This document shows positions 16,937 through 25,024 of a stretch of DNA of 41,617 nucleotides, in pieces. Below the pieces are notes generated by a model. The model was given only the letters and a program-made list of their open reading frames with translations, searched no databases and was not told the DNA's origin. The stretch is from PALSA-1006 sp964532405. Its GTDB lineage: Bacteria; Pseudomonadota; Gammaproteobacteria; Burkholderiales; Gallionellaceae. Numbering within the stretch: the first letter of the stretch is position 1; each line of letters starts with the position of its first letter. Made by a program: the position numbers and the translations under genes. The stretch is taken from contig CAZHIC010000020.1 in NCBI GenBank assembly GCA_964532405.1, positions 1-41,617 of the forward strand, in the 5' to 3' direction.

Positions 16937-17791
16937 ATGTTTGTGATTATCGGATATATCGTTGTGTGTGCCAGTGTATTTGGCGGCTTTGCAATGGCGG
17001 GCGGGCATGTGGCTGCACTATTTCAGCCGATTGAATTGCTGATGATTGGTGGCGCTGCTGGCGGCGCATTTTTTGTGGGCAACACCATGCCTGCAGTCAA
17101 GGCCACCTTTAAAGCATTCCCGACCTGTTTTAAAGGATCGAAATACAGTAAAGATTCCTATATGGAACTATTGGCACTGCTTTATGAACTGCTGGGTAAG
17201 GTTCGCAAGGAAGGGCTGATGTCGATTGAAAACGATGTCGAAAATCCGCATGAAAGTCCGATTTTTGCGAAATATCCGAAAATTGTTGGGGATCATCACA
17301 TCGTAGAATTCATCACCGACTATCTGCGCATCATGGTGAGCGGCAACCTCAATGCCATGGAAATTGAAAATCTGATGGATATGGAAATCGAAACACACCA
17401 TCACGAAGCTATGCTGCCTTCGCACACTATTGCCAAGTTGGGTGATGGTATGCCGGCATTCGGTATCGTCGCGGCGGTGATGGGCGTGGTACACACCATG
17501 GAATCGGTGGGTATTCCGCCGGCCGAATTGGGCATGTTGATCGCACACGCACTGGTGGGGACTTTTTTGGGCATTTTATTGGCGTATGGATTTGTCGGCC
17601 CGCTTGCTGGTCTGCTTGAACAAAAAGCCGAAGAGTCCACCAAAATGTTCCAGACCATCAAAGTCACGCTGCTCGCCAACCTCAACGGATACGCTCCGGC
17701 AATGGCCGTTGAATTCGGGCGCAAAGTGCTGCTTTCCACCGACCGTCCCGGCTTTATCGAGCTGGAAGAGCACGTTAAAACAAAACGCTAA
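16937..17791 (+). CDS. motA: flagellar motor stator protein MotA
   Basis: MotA forms, with MotB, the proton-driven stator that turns the flagellum. The 284-residue inner-membrane protein has the E. coli-like plan. Two N-terminal membrane segments come first (about 2-22 and 30-50), then a cytoplasmic loop containing RKEGLMSIENDVENP with the conserved charged residues that touch FliG. The second membrane pair is LGDGMPAFGIVAAVMGVVHTM and LIAHALVGTFLGILLAYGFVGPL, with the conserved prolines. The GGAG-to-ATG distance is 9 bases. motB follows after a 307-base gap filled by repeats. Confidence 0.96.
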   Translation: MFVIIGYIVVCASVFGGFAMAGGHVAALFQPIELLMIGGAAGGAFFVGNTMPAVKATFKAFPTCFKGSKYSKDSYMELLALLYELLGKVRKEGLMSIENDVENPHESPIFAKYPKIVGDHHIVEFITDYLRIMVSGNLNAMEIENLMDMEIETHHHEAMLPSHTIAKLGDGMPAFGIVAAVMGVVHTMESVGIPPAELGMLIAHALVGTFLGILLAYGFVGPLAGLLEQKAEESTKMFQTIKVTLLANLNGYAPAMAVEFGRKVLLSTDRPGFIELEEHVKTKR

Positions 17792-17838
17792 GGGAGATGG
17801 AAATTTCAAAAATACCGTTAATCGCATCTCCAACATTC

Positions 17839-17926
17839 ACCCCCATCCCCCTCCTAGCCTCCCCCTTGAAGGGGGAGGAACCTAGCTCCCTCCCCTTCAA
17901 GGGGAGGGTTGGGGTGGGGATGGGGT
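17839..17926. repeat. family D repeat, copy 2
   Basis: CACCCCCATCCCCCTCC at the left is mirrored by GTTGGGGTGGGGATGGGG at the right, with two inner hairpins (CCTCCCCCTTGAAGGGGGAGG and CTCCCCTTCAAGGGGAG). It lies between motA and motB and would fold into a strong cruciform or mRNA structure. Confidence 0.8.
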
Positions 17927-17992
17927 GGCTGGTGCGGCATAATTTTATAAATGGTATTTCAGTAATTTCCAACTCCCTAAGAGTAGTGCAAG

Positions 17993-18072
17993 GGTGAAGT
18001 GGGAAACGTGAAAAGTGAAAAGTGAAAAGTGAAAAGGAGAACCACTTCTCCGTTTCACGTTTCACCTTTCAC
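17993..18072. repeat. family E palindrome built from GTGAAA units
   Basis: GGTGAAGTGGGAAACGTGAA followed by tandem AAGTGAAA heptamers forms the left arm. CGTTTCACGTTTCACCTTTCACC is its near complement at the right, and GGAGAA-CCAC-TTCTCC is the perfect centre. It ends 26 bases before motB. It has the design of family C (short tandem words in inverted arms) but a different word. Confidence 0.7.
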
Positions 18073-18098
18073 CTGTTCTAAGGAATGGAATTTAAAAA

Positions 18099-19091
18099 AT
18101 GGCCAGTGAAGAAAAACGACCGATAGTTATCAAGCGCATCAAAAAAATGTCGGCCGGCGCCCACGGGGGCGCATGGAAAATCGCCTATGCCGATTTTGTG
18201 ACCGCGATGATGGCCTTCTTCCTGCTCATGTGGTTGTTGGGCTCGACAGCCAAGGGCGATCTGAACGGTATTTCGGAATACTTCAAGACCCCTCTCAAAG
18301 TCGCCCTGATGGGCGGTGATGGCAGCGGAGATGCCACAAGCGTCATCAAAGGCGGCGGTACCGATCTTACAAAAACCGAGGGGCAAGTAAAAAAGAGCAA
18401 TGATCCCAGCGAGAAGCAAGTTATCAATCTCAAAACAGCCATCGCAGACATGATGAAAATGGAAAAGGATATTGAACTGGAGAAGCTGAAAGAACTGAAA
18501 AAGAGCATTGAAAAAGCCATCAACAGCAATGCCAATCTGGCGCAGTTCAAAGATCAGATATTGCTCGACATCACCAGCGATGGCTTGCGCATCCAGATCG
18601 TGGATGAAAAAAATCGTCCGATGTTCAAGCTGGGCAAGTCGGAGCTGGAGCCTTATACCAAAGACATCCTGCATGAAATCGGCAAGACCATGAACCAGTT
18701 GCCCAACAAAGTGAGTTTGAGCGGACACACCGATGCCCACCCGTTTAGCACCGACAGAAAGGGATTCAGCAATTGGGATCTGTCTGCGGAGCGTGCCAAT
18801 GCTTCGCGGCGCGAACTGATCGTGGGCGGCATGGACGAGACGAAAGTGGTGCGAGTCGTGGGCATGTCATCCGCCGTGCTGTTCGACACAAGCGACCCGT
18901 TTAACCCGATAAACCGCCGCATCAGCATTATCGTAATGAATAAAAAAGCGCAAGAAACCGCGCAGCATGACGGGGGCATAGTAGAAATGGATGCCGAGAA
19001 TGGTGATGTGAAAAAAATATTAGGCGCAAGTGGCGTATCCGCAGCATCCGCACCTGCCGCCGTACCGGCAGTATTACCCGCAGCACATTAA
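18099..19091 (+). CDS. motB: flagellar motor stator protein MotB
   Basis: MotB anchors the stator to peptidoglycan and carries the proton-binding aspartate. The 330-residue protein has a short basic N-terminus, then one membrane segment beginning YADFVTAMMAFFLLMWLLG in which D32 is the essential proton-accepting residue. A long charged linker (about 85-165) and an OmpA-like peptidoglycan-binding domain follow, with LSGHTDAHPF and DLSAERANASRR. An Ala/Pro-rich tail of about 20 residues ends it. It is normal in length and pairs with motA upstream. Confidence 0.96.
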   Translation: MASEEKRPIVIKRIKKMSAGAHGGAWKIAYADFVTAMMAFFLLMWLLGSTAKGDLNGISEYFKTPLKVALMGGDGSGDATSVIKGGGTDLTKTEGQVKKSNDPSEKQVINLKTAIADMMKMEKDIELEKLKELKKSIEKAINSNANLAQFKDQILLDITSDGLRIQIVDEKNRPMFKLGKSELEPYTKDILHEIGKTMNQLPNKVSLSGHTDAHPFSTDRKGFSNWDLSAERANASRRELIVGGMDETKVVRVVGMSSAVLFDTSDPFNPINRRISIIVMNKKAQETAQHDGGIVEMDAENGDVKKILGASGVSAASAPAAVPAVLPAAH

Positions 19092-19132
19092 AGAGGGTAC
19101 GCAGGGTGGGTAAACCTAAAAACGGCCATTCA

Positions 19133-19261
19133 TCCACGAAAAACACGAAAGGCACGAAATAAAACAAACGGTTGAATTGACTTGACGAGTCACCAATCGG
19201 GTTTTTGCTCCGCGCTATGGAACGATTTGAATTTGTTCGTGTTTTTCGTGACTTTCGTGGA
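19133..19261. repeat. family C repeat, copy 2
   Basis: TCCACGAAAAACACGAAAGG at the left is matched by TTTTTCGTGACTTTCGTGGA at the right, with about 85 bases of unrelated spacer. It lies in the 485-base gap between motB and the first receptor gene. Confidence 0.8.
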
Positions 19262-19299
19262 CAAATGCTTTTTCTAGGGTAAACCGCTTTATCGTTAGT

Positions 19300-19342
19300 G
19301 CGTAGGGTGGGCAAACAAAGAAACCGTTTGCCCACCCTACGC
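19300..19342. repeat. family B repeat, copy 1 (short form)
   Basis: A perfect inverted repeat, GCGTAGGGTGGGCAAAC with GTTTGCCCACCCTACGC, surrounds a 9-base loop. It is the minimal version of the B family, which recurs at 21216, 23061, 30499 and 32814. A lone half-arm is at about 19097-19114. Confidence 0.85.
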
Positions 19343-19492
19343 GCTCCAACACTTTTAATTTCTAGAACTAGGCCGCCCCTAAATGCCGATGTCGACCTGT
19401 AAAGGGCTTCTATTCTCTGAATTAACAGAAGGGGAAGCGAGATAAACTTAATGATGTGGATATGCTTTAAGTGCTACCCGGCTTGAATAAAT

Positions 19493-19519
19493 TAAAGATT
19501 TGTTTTGAAGTGCCGTTAT
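19493..19519 (+). promoter_or_regulatory. FliA (sigma-28) type promoter of the receptor/che series
   Basis: TAAAGATT (19493-19500), an 11-base spacer and GCCGTTAT (19512-19519) fit the flagellar sigma-28 consensus TAAAGTTT-N11-GCCGATAA at 13 of 16 positions. It lies 57 bases upstream of the first receptor gene and is the only such match I found in the locus. Confidence 0.65.
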
Positions 19520-19576
19520 CAAGAACTAAGCGCAGAGCAGTTTTATACAACAAGAAGTATTTGGGAGGAGAGAAAA

Positions 19577-21202
19577 ATGAATAACTGGTGGAGTGCATTG
19601 TCACTAAAAAACAAGTTACAGATACCTATTCAGCTCACGCTGATAGTCATCATGGTGCTCGCCCAGCGCTGGGTATTCGACCAATTCGAAAACCGTGTGC
19701 TAATCGAGGCTGAAGAGAAGGCCAAAGTCACTGCCGACGGGGTGATTAACGGGCTGAACATGCTCATGATCAACGGCATCATCAGCGATGTCGAAATGCG
19801 CAAGCTCTTCATAAAGAAAATGGGTTCGTCCGACAAAGTCGATGAGCTACGCGTCATTCGCAACAAACCGGTACAGGATCAATTCGGTCCCGGCTTGCCG
19901 CAAGAGCAAGCCACCGACGACATGGACAGGGCTGCGCTTAGCAGCGCACAGATACAGAGCAAGCTGAGCCATGACAATGGTAAAGCTACCCTGCGCGTCG
20001 TCGTTCCTTTCATCGCCAGCAAAGATTTTCGCGGCACCAACTGTTTGCAATGCCACATGGTGCCGGAAGGCACCGTCAATGGCGCAGCCAGTGTCACGCT
20101 CAATCTGCAAGAGGAATATGCGCTCATGAAAAAAGCCGACCTCTTCCTGTGGGGCGGTCAGTTGCTGGTGCAGATTTCCCTATTCTTTATGTTCGGCTGG
20201 ATCATCGGGCGCGTCATCCTTCCTGCCAAGGAATTGCAGCAAACCATGTTGAAAATGCAGATCGATGGCGACTTGACCAAACGGGTTGTGATTCGTAGCA
20301 CGGATGAAATCGGCCAAGCCGGTATGGCATTTAACGCGTTGGTCCAAAGCTTCCAGACTATCGTCGGGAAAATGCACGGCTATGCCGAGCAGGTGGTCAA
20401 TTCCGCGCATGGGCTGGCGCAGGATACGGCCAGCATCATGTCCGGCTCGCAAAGCCAGTCGCACGCAGCGGCAGGCACCGCCAGCGCCGTAGAAGAAATG
20501 AGTGTCAGCATCACCTCAGTGGCGGATAACGCAGCTCAAGTGGCGACGCTCTCGACGGAAAGTATGGCACGCGCGAATAAGGGTCAGGCCAGTCTGAACG
20601 AAATGATGAGCGAGATCGGCCAAGTCGAAGGCGCGGTGCACATGATGGCCGACTCGGTGAGCGCCTTTGTGAAAAGCACGCAAAGCATCACCAGCATGAC
20701 GCAACAAGTACGCGACATCGCCGAGCAGACCAACCTGCTGGCCTTGAACGCGGCCATCGAAGCGGCGCGTGCCGGAGAGCAGGGGCGCGGCTTTGCGGTG
20801 GTGGCGGACGAAGTGCGCAAACTGGCGGAAAAATCGGCGCAATCCGCCAGCCAAATCGACATTGTCACCAAAAAACTGGGCGACCAAAGCGAGCAAGTCG
20901 AGCGCAACGTGCAGAGCGGATTGCAATCGTTGCAGAGCAGCCAGAAGCACATGCAGGAAGTCGCGGCGGTGCTGGTGCAAGCGAGCGAAGCCGTGAAGAG
21001 CGTCAATGCCGGTGTGGACGACATCACCGCTTCCGTGAACGAGCAAAAACGCGCCAGCCAGGATATTGCCCACAACGTGGAGAGTATCGCCAGCATGGCC
21101 GAAGCCAACCACACCAATGTGCAGGGCGCGGTGCAAGCCGTGAGCCTGATGGAGCATGTGGCGGAAGAACTGAAGAAGAGCGTCGCGCACTTCAAGGTTT
21201 AA
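19577..21202 (+). CDS. methyl-accepting chemotaxis protein with periplasmic c-type haem motif (1)
   Basis: This 541-residue receptor has an N-terminal membrane segment (about 18-35) and a periplasmic sensor of about 150 residues. The sensor contains CLQCH (C156, C159, H160), the covalent haem c attachment motif. A second membrane segment (about 193-215), HAMP and a cytoplasmic signalling hairpin with EQTNLLALNAAIEAARAGEQ follow. Haem-bearing MCPs of this plan are known from Geobacter and Desulfovibrio and sense redox state, oxygen or NO. It ends FKV, without a CheR-binding pentapeptide. The frame opens at 19505, but GGGAGGAG precedes ATG 19577. It is paralogous to the next gene. Confidence 0.93.
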   Translation: MNNWWSALSLKNKLQIPIQLTLIVIMVLAQRWVFDQFENRVLIEAEEKAKVTADGVINGLNMLMINGIISDVEMRKLFIKKMGSSDKVDELRVIRNKPVQDQFGPGLPQEQATDDMDRAALSSAQIQSKLSHDNGKATLRVVVPFIASKDFRGTNCLQCHMVPEGTVNGAASVTLNLQEEYALMKKADLFLWGGQLLVQISLFFMFGWIIGRVILPAKELQQTMLKMQIDGDLTKRVVIRSTDEIGQAGMAFNALVQSFQTIVGKMHGYAEQVVNSAHGLAQDTASIMSGSQSQSHAAAGTASAVEEMSVSITSVADNAAQVATLSTESMARANKGQASLNEMMSEIGQVEGAVHMMADSVSAFVKSTQSITSMTQQVRDIAEQTNLLALNAAIEAARAGEQGRGFAVVADEVRKLAEKSAQSASQIDIVTKKLGDQSEQVERNVQSGLQSLQSSQKHMQEVAAVLVQASEAVKSVNAGVDDITASVNEQKRASQDIAHNVESIASMAEANHTNVQGAVQAVSLMEHVAEELKKSVAHFKV

Positions 21203-21215
21203 ATCTGCTGTAGCT

Positions 21216-21291
21216 GTAGGGTGGGCACGTTTTTGTGCCCACGCGGTAGCAGAAATCGTAACAGCGTGGGCACAAAACGTGCCCACCCTAC
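21216..21291. repeat. family B repeat, copy 2
   Basis: The two arms are GTAGGGTGGGCACG and CGTGCCCACCCTAC. Each arm folds on itself (GTGGGCAC/GTGCCCAC and its mirror) around a spacer beginning GGTAGCAGAAA. This paired-hairpin form resembles REPIN elements. It fills the gap between the two haem receptors and ends 21 bases before the next start codon. Confidence 0.85.
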
Positions 21292-21311
21292 GAAAACAGG
21301 AGGAGAACAAA

Positions 21312-22934
21312 ATGAACACCTGGTGGCATGGACTTTCCTTGCGCAACAAACTGCAAATTCCCACGCAACTCGCGTTGCTGGTGGTGCTGATATTGACCCA
21401 AATCTGGGTGATGAACCAGTTTGAAGAAAAAATGTATCAAAACGCCGCGAAAAACGCACAAGGCAGTGCCATGCAATCTTTTCTCGCCTTGAACGGCATG
21501 ATGTTGAACAGCAGTATCAGCGATGCCGCCACGCGCGGCACTTTCCTGAAAAAGATGAACAGTCAGGACGGTGTGATCGAATTTCATCTAGTGCGCGGCA
21601 AAGCGGTAAGCGATGCTTTTGGTGCCGGATTGCCGGAAGAGAATGCGGGCGACGAACTCGACCGCGCCGCCATTGCGGGCAACTCGGTACAAACAAAAAT
21701 ACACAATGACAGCACACCCAGTATGCGTGTCGTAGTGCCTCTTCCCGCAGGGAGCAATTTTCACGGCACCGACTGCCTTTCGTGCCACGCAGTAGCGGAA
21801 GGAACGGTGATCGGTTCGGTGAGTTTGACGGTTAGCCTGGAACAAGAGAAACATGAGCTCGACAAACTGAATGCCTTGCTATGGGGGGGGCAATTTGGCC
21901 TGCAAGTGTTGTTGTTTTTCTTGATCGGCGGGCTGATCCGCAGTGTTATCGAACCGGTGCGCCAGTTGGAGCAAACCATGCTGCTCATCAAAGCGAATGG
22001 CGACCTGTCCAAGCGTGCCCCCGTCACCAGCGGTGACGAAATAGGCCGCATCGCCGGCGTGTTTAATGCGCTGCTCGATAATTTTCAGCAGATCGTGCGC
22101 GAAGTGCATGCCCATGCCGATGAAGTGAGCAGCGCGGCACAACAACTCACCTCGAGCGCACATCAGGTGGCCGACAACTCGCAGCGCCAAAGCGATGCCG
22201 CCACCAACACCGCCGGCGCGGTGGAAAAAATGAGTGCCAGTATCGCCTCGGTGGCCGATGCCACCCATGAAGTCGCGCATCTCTCGCAAGAAAGCTTGGA
22301 GCGCGCCAACAGTGGCCAGAAGAACTTGCAGCAGATGATGGGTGAAATCAACCGCGTGGAGAGTGCCGTCAAGCAAATGGCGGAATCGGTCGAAGCGTTC
22401 GTCAAGAGCTCGCAAAGCATCACCGGCATGACGCAGCAGGTGCGCGACATCGCCGAGCAGACCAACTTGCTGGCCTTGAACGCGGCTATCGAAGCGGCGC
22501 GTGCCGGGGAGCAGGGGCGCGGCTTCGCGGTGGTGGCGGACGAAGTGCGCAAACTGGCGGAAAAATCGGCGCAGTCCGCCAGCCAGATCGACGTGGTGAC
22601 CAAAGCGCTGGGTGAGCAAAGCACCCAGGTGGAGCGCAGTGTGCAAAGCGGGCTGCAATCATTGCAAACCAGCCAGGCCCATATTCAAAGCGTCGCCAGT
22701 GTATTGGCTCAGGCCAACGAATCGGTGAACGGCGTCAACGCGGGCGTGGACAACATCACCGCCTCGGTGAACGAACAGAAACAAGCCAGCCAGGAGATCG
22801 CGCGCAACGTGGAAAACATCGCCGGCATGGCCAAAGGCAACAACGCCGCCGTACAGCGCACGGTGCAAGCCGTGCAGGATATGGAGCGATTGGCAGAAGC
22901 GTTAAAGAGCAGCGTGGGACGGTTTAAGGTGTAG
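21312..22934 (+). CDS. methyl-accepting chemotaxis protein with periplasmic c-type haem motif (2)
   Basis: The 540-residue receptor is a tandem paralogue of the previous gene: the same N-terminal membrane segment (NTWWHGLSLRNKLQIPTQL), a periplasmic sensor with CLSCH (C155, C158, H159), a second membrane segment, HAMP and a signalling tip. The two sensors differ much more than the signalling tips, whose DNA is nearly identical. That suggests duplication followed by gene conversion of the conserved part while the sensors diverged. ATG 21312 is preceded by GGAGGAG. It ends FKV. Confidence 0.93.
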   Translation: MNTWWHGLSLRNKLQIPTQLALLVVLILTQIWVMNQFEEKMYQNAAKNAQGSAMQSFLALNGMMLNSSISDAATRGTFLKKMNSQDGVIEFHLVRGKAVSDAFGAGLPEENAGDELDRAAIAGNSVQTKIHNDSTPSMRVVVPLPAGSNFHGTDCLSCHAVAEGTVIGSVSLTVSLEQEKHELDKLNALLWGGQFGLQVLLFFLIGGLIRSVIEPVRQLEQTMLLIKANGDLSKRAPVTSGDEIGRIAGVFNALLDNFQQIVREVHAHADEVSSAAQQLTSSAHQVADNSQRQSDAATNTAGAVEKMSASIASVADATHEVAHLSQESLERANSGQKNLQQMMGEINRVESAVKQMAESVEAFVKSSQSITGMTQQVRDIAEQTNLLALNAAIEAARAGEQGRGFAVVADEVRKLAEKSAQSASQIDVVTKALGEQSTQVERSVQSGLQSLQTSQAHIQSVASVLAQANESVNGVNAGVDNITASVNEQKQASQEIARNVENIAGMAKGNNAAVQRTVQAVQDMERLAEALKSSVGRFKV

Positions 22935-22942
22935 ATTTTGCT

Positions 22943-23041
22943 CCCCTCGCCCGCTGGCGGGAGAGGGAGCGCGTTGCGCCGAGCCGAGCTTTGTTTAGCA
23001 GTCACCCTCTCCCTAACCCTCTCCCGCCAGCGGGCGAGGGG
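22943..23041. repeat. family A repeat, copy 1
   Basis: Left arm CCCCTCGCCCGCTGGCGGGA then GAGAGGG, right arm ACCCTCTCCC to GCGGGCGAGGGGA, with the inner words AGCTTTGTTTAGCAG. Copy 2 at 24857 has almost the same core and the same right flank (ACTAGTGAAGAG), so the two arose by a duplication larger than the element. Confidence 0.85.
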
Positions 23042-23060
23042 ACTAGTGAAGAGAAGTTTT

Positions 23061-23169
23061 GTAGGGTGGGCACGTTTTTTGTGCCCACGCGGTAGCAAAA
23101 ATGAGCAACAGCGTGGGCACACCCAAAGGGTGCGAGAACCTCTTCGAGGCAAAAACGTGCCCACCCTAC
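23061..23169. repeat. family B repeat, copy 3 (extended)
   Basis: It has the standard arms, but its core carries extra hairpins (CACCC-AAA-GGGTG and CCTC-TTC-GAGG), making it about 30 bases longer than other copies. It directly follows family A copy 1 and ends 28 bases before the next receptor gene. Confidence 0.85.
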
Positions 23170-23197
23170 GCGGCTAACAAGTTATTGGAGAATAAAA

Positions 23198-24850
23198 ATG
23201 TTGAACAATATGACCATCAAAGCGCGGCTGATACTGTTAGTGAGTGTCATCATGGTGATCGGTGTGGCCGTCACGATCTCCGCCTACATCGGCTTCTCCG
23301 ACTTGCAATCCGCCACCCAGGACATCGCCGGGCGGCGCATCCACTTGGTGCGCACAATCAACCGGGTGATGTTCGCCATGCTGGACAACAAGGCGCAGAT
23401 CCTCGCCGCCTTGCAGCACGATCCGGCCGGAAAATTGGCCGCCACACTGGATCATCCGGTCAGCAAACATCTGGATGAAATCGCGGCCAACAAAACCAAG
23501 ATCGACGAATACCTGGTCGAGCTGGAGAAGAACACCTTGAGCGCAGAAGGCCGAAAGATGCTGAAAGAGTTGGCCGATGCGCGCGCCGCCTTTGTCGCTG
23601 AAGGCTTATTGCCGGCAATTGGGGCCATCACGGCGGGCCGATATGACGACGCCCAAAACTTGCAGTTGCATCAAATAAATTCCTTGTTCGATGCAACAAT
23701 GGTCAAGGCGCACGCGCAAGCCGAGCATCAAAATCAGGCCGCCAAAAAATCCGAGGCAGCGGCACTGGAATCAGTGCATATCTCCGAAATAATGTTGATA
23801 TTAGGTATGTTGATTGCGCTTGCCGTGGGCGGAGGGCTGGGGTACTCCATTATCTCCGGGGTGGCGCGTTCCACCGGCGACATGCGCGATGTGATGGCAC
23901 GCACGACTGCCGATGGCAATCTCACCCGCCATGTGCCGGTATACGGCAGCGATGAAGTGGCGCAGGCGGCGGTTTCTTACAATTCGTTGCTGGATAGTTT
24001 CAGGCAGGTCATCAGCCAGGTGCATAACAGCGCGGACAGCGTGATCAATACGGCGGCGCAACTTTCCACCGTTTCCTCGCAGATCACCAGCGGCTCGCAG
24101 GCGCAAAGCGAAGCGGCGGCCTCCACGGCTTCGGCGGTGGAAGAGATGAGCGTGAGCATCACCTCGGTTTCGGAGAACACCAGCGAAGTGCGCAAACTGT
24201 CAGCGCAAAGTTTGGCAAAGACCCGCGAAGGCAATCGCTCGACCTCCGAAATGATCAAGGATGTGAGCCAGGTCGAAACCACCGTCAACCAGATCGCCAA
24301 CTCGGTGAACGAATTTATCACTAGCGCGCGCACCATCGCCAGCATGACCCAGCAAGTGAAAGACATCGCCGACCAGACCAATTTGCTGGCGCTGAATGCG
24401 GCGATTGAAGCGGCGCGCGCCGGCGAGCAGGGGCGCGGTTTTGCTGTGGTGGCGGACGAGGTGCGTAAATTGGCGGAAAAATCGGCGCAGTCCGCCGGGG
24501 AGATCGACCGCATCACCCAATCGCTGGAGCAGCAATCCAGCGCAGTAGAAAAATCGGTACAAGACGGTTTGAAATCGCTGCAATCTACCCAGCGTCATGT
24601 GGATGAAGTGTCCGCCGTGCTGAAAGAGGCAGGCAGTGCAGTCGAGCAATCGAGTGCGGGCGTCAACGACATCGCCGCTTCCGTGTCCGAGCAATCGCTG
24701 GCCAGCAACGAGATCGCGCGCCACATCGAACATATCGCGCAGATGGCGGAAGAGAACCACGCCGCGATTGCGCAATCGGAGCAAGGCATTGTGCAACTGG
24801 GCGCATTGGCGCGTGACTTACAGAGTGCGGTGAGCAAGTTTAAGGTTTGA
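23198..24850 (+). CDS. methyl-accepting chemotaxis protein with four-helix-bundle sensor
   Basis: The 550-residue receptor has a membrane segment at about 9-32 and a helical periplasmic domain of about 155 residues of the 4HB/TarH class. It contains AQILAALQHDPAG and LDHPVSKHL, which recur in the Aer-like receptor downstream. A second membrane segment (about 192-212), HAMP and a signalling hairpin (DQTNLLALNAAIEAA) follow. The ligand is unknown. It ends FKV without a pentapeptide. TTGGAG lies 8 bases before the ATG. Confidence 0.92.
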   Translation: MLNNMTIKARLILLVSVIMVIGVAVTISAYIGFSDLQSATQDIAGRRIHLVRTINRVMFAMLDNKAQILAALQHDPAGKLAATLDHPVSKHLDEIAANKTKIDEYLVELEKNTLSAEGRKMLKELADARAAFVAEGLLPAIGAITAGRYDDAQNLQLHQINSLFDATMVKAHAQAEHQNQAAKKSEAAALESVHISEIMLILGMLIALAVGGGLGYSIISGVARSTGDMRDVMARTTADGNLTRHVPVYGSDEVAQAAVSYNSLLDSFRQVISQVHNSADSVINTAAQLSTVSSQITSGSQAQSEAAASTASAVEEMSVSITSVSENTSEVRKLSAQSLAKTREGNRSTSEMIKDVSQVETTVNQIANSVNEFITSARTIASMTQQVKDIADQTNLLALNAAIEAARAGEQGRGFAVVADEVRKLAEKSAQSAGEIDRITQSLEQQSSAVEKSVQDGLKSLQSTQRHVDEVSAVLKEAGSAVEQSSAGVNDIAASVSEQSLASNEIARHIEHIAQMAEENHAAIAQSEQGIVQLGALARDLQSAVSKFKV

Positions 24851-24856
24851 ATTTTG

Positions 24857-24966
24857 CTCCTCTCTCCCACTTGTGGGAGAGAGGCTGGGGGAGAGGGAGC
24901 GCGTAGTGCTGAGCTTTGTTTAACAGCCACCCTCTCCCTAACCCTCTCCCGCCAGCGGGCGAGGGG
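24857..24966. repeat. family A repeat, copy 2
   Basis: The left arm CTCTCTCCCACTTGTGGGAG differs from copy 1, but the core and right arm (CCCTCTCCCTAACCC, GCGGGCGAGGGGA) match copy 1. A spurious extension of the next reading frame runs through this element. Confidence 0.85.
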
Positions 24967-25024
24967 ACTAGTGAAGAGCAAAGCAGGATCGAGAAAAATT
25001 AAAGACACACCCAGGAACGGGAAC

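Noticed and set aside
22938..23177. ORF through the A and B repeats between receptors (also 30515-30733)
   Set aside because: The product is translated repeat sequence (SPAGGRG, LSLTLSRQRARG) and not a gene. Unlike the DUF559 case, no separate domain is present.
24854..25024. N-terminal extension of the Aer-like receptor
   Set aside because: These codons lie in a family A repeat and read SPTCGREAGGEG; homology to Aer and a usable start begin at 25025.
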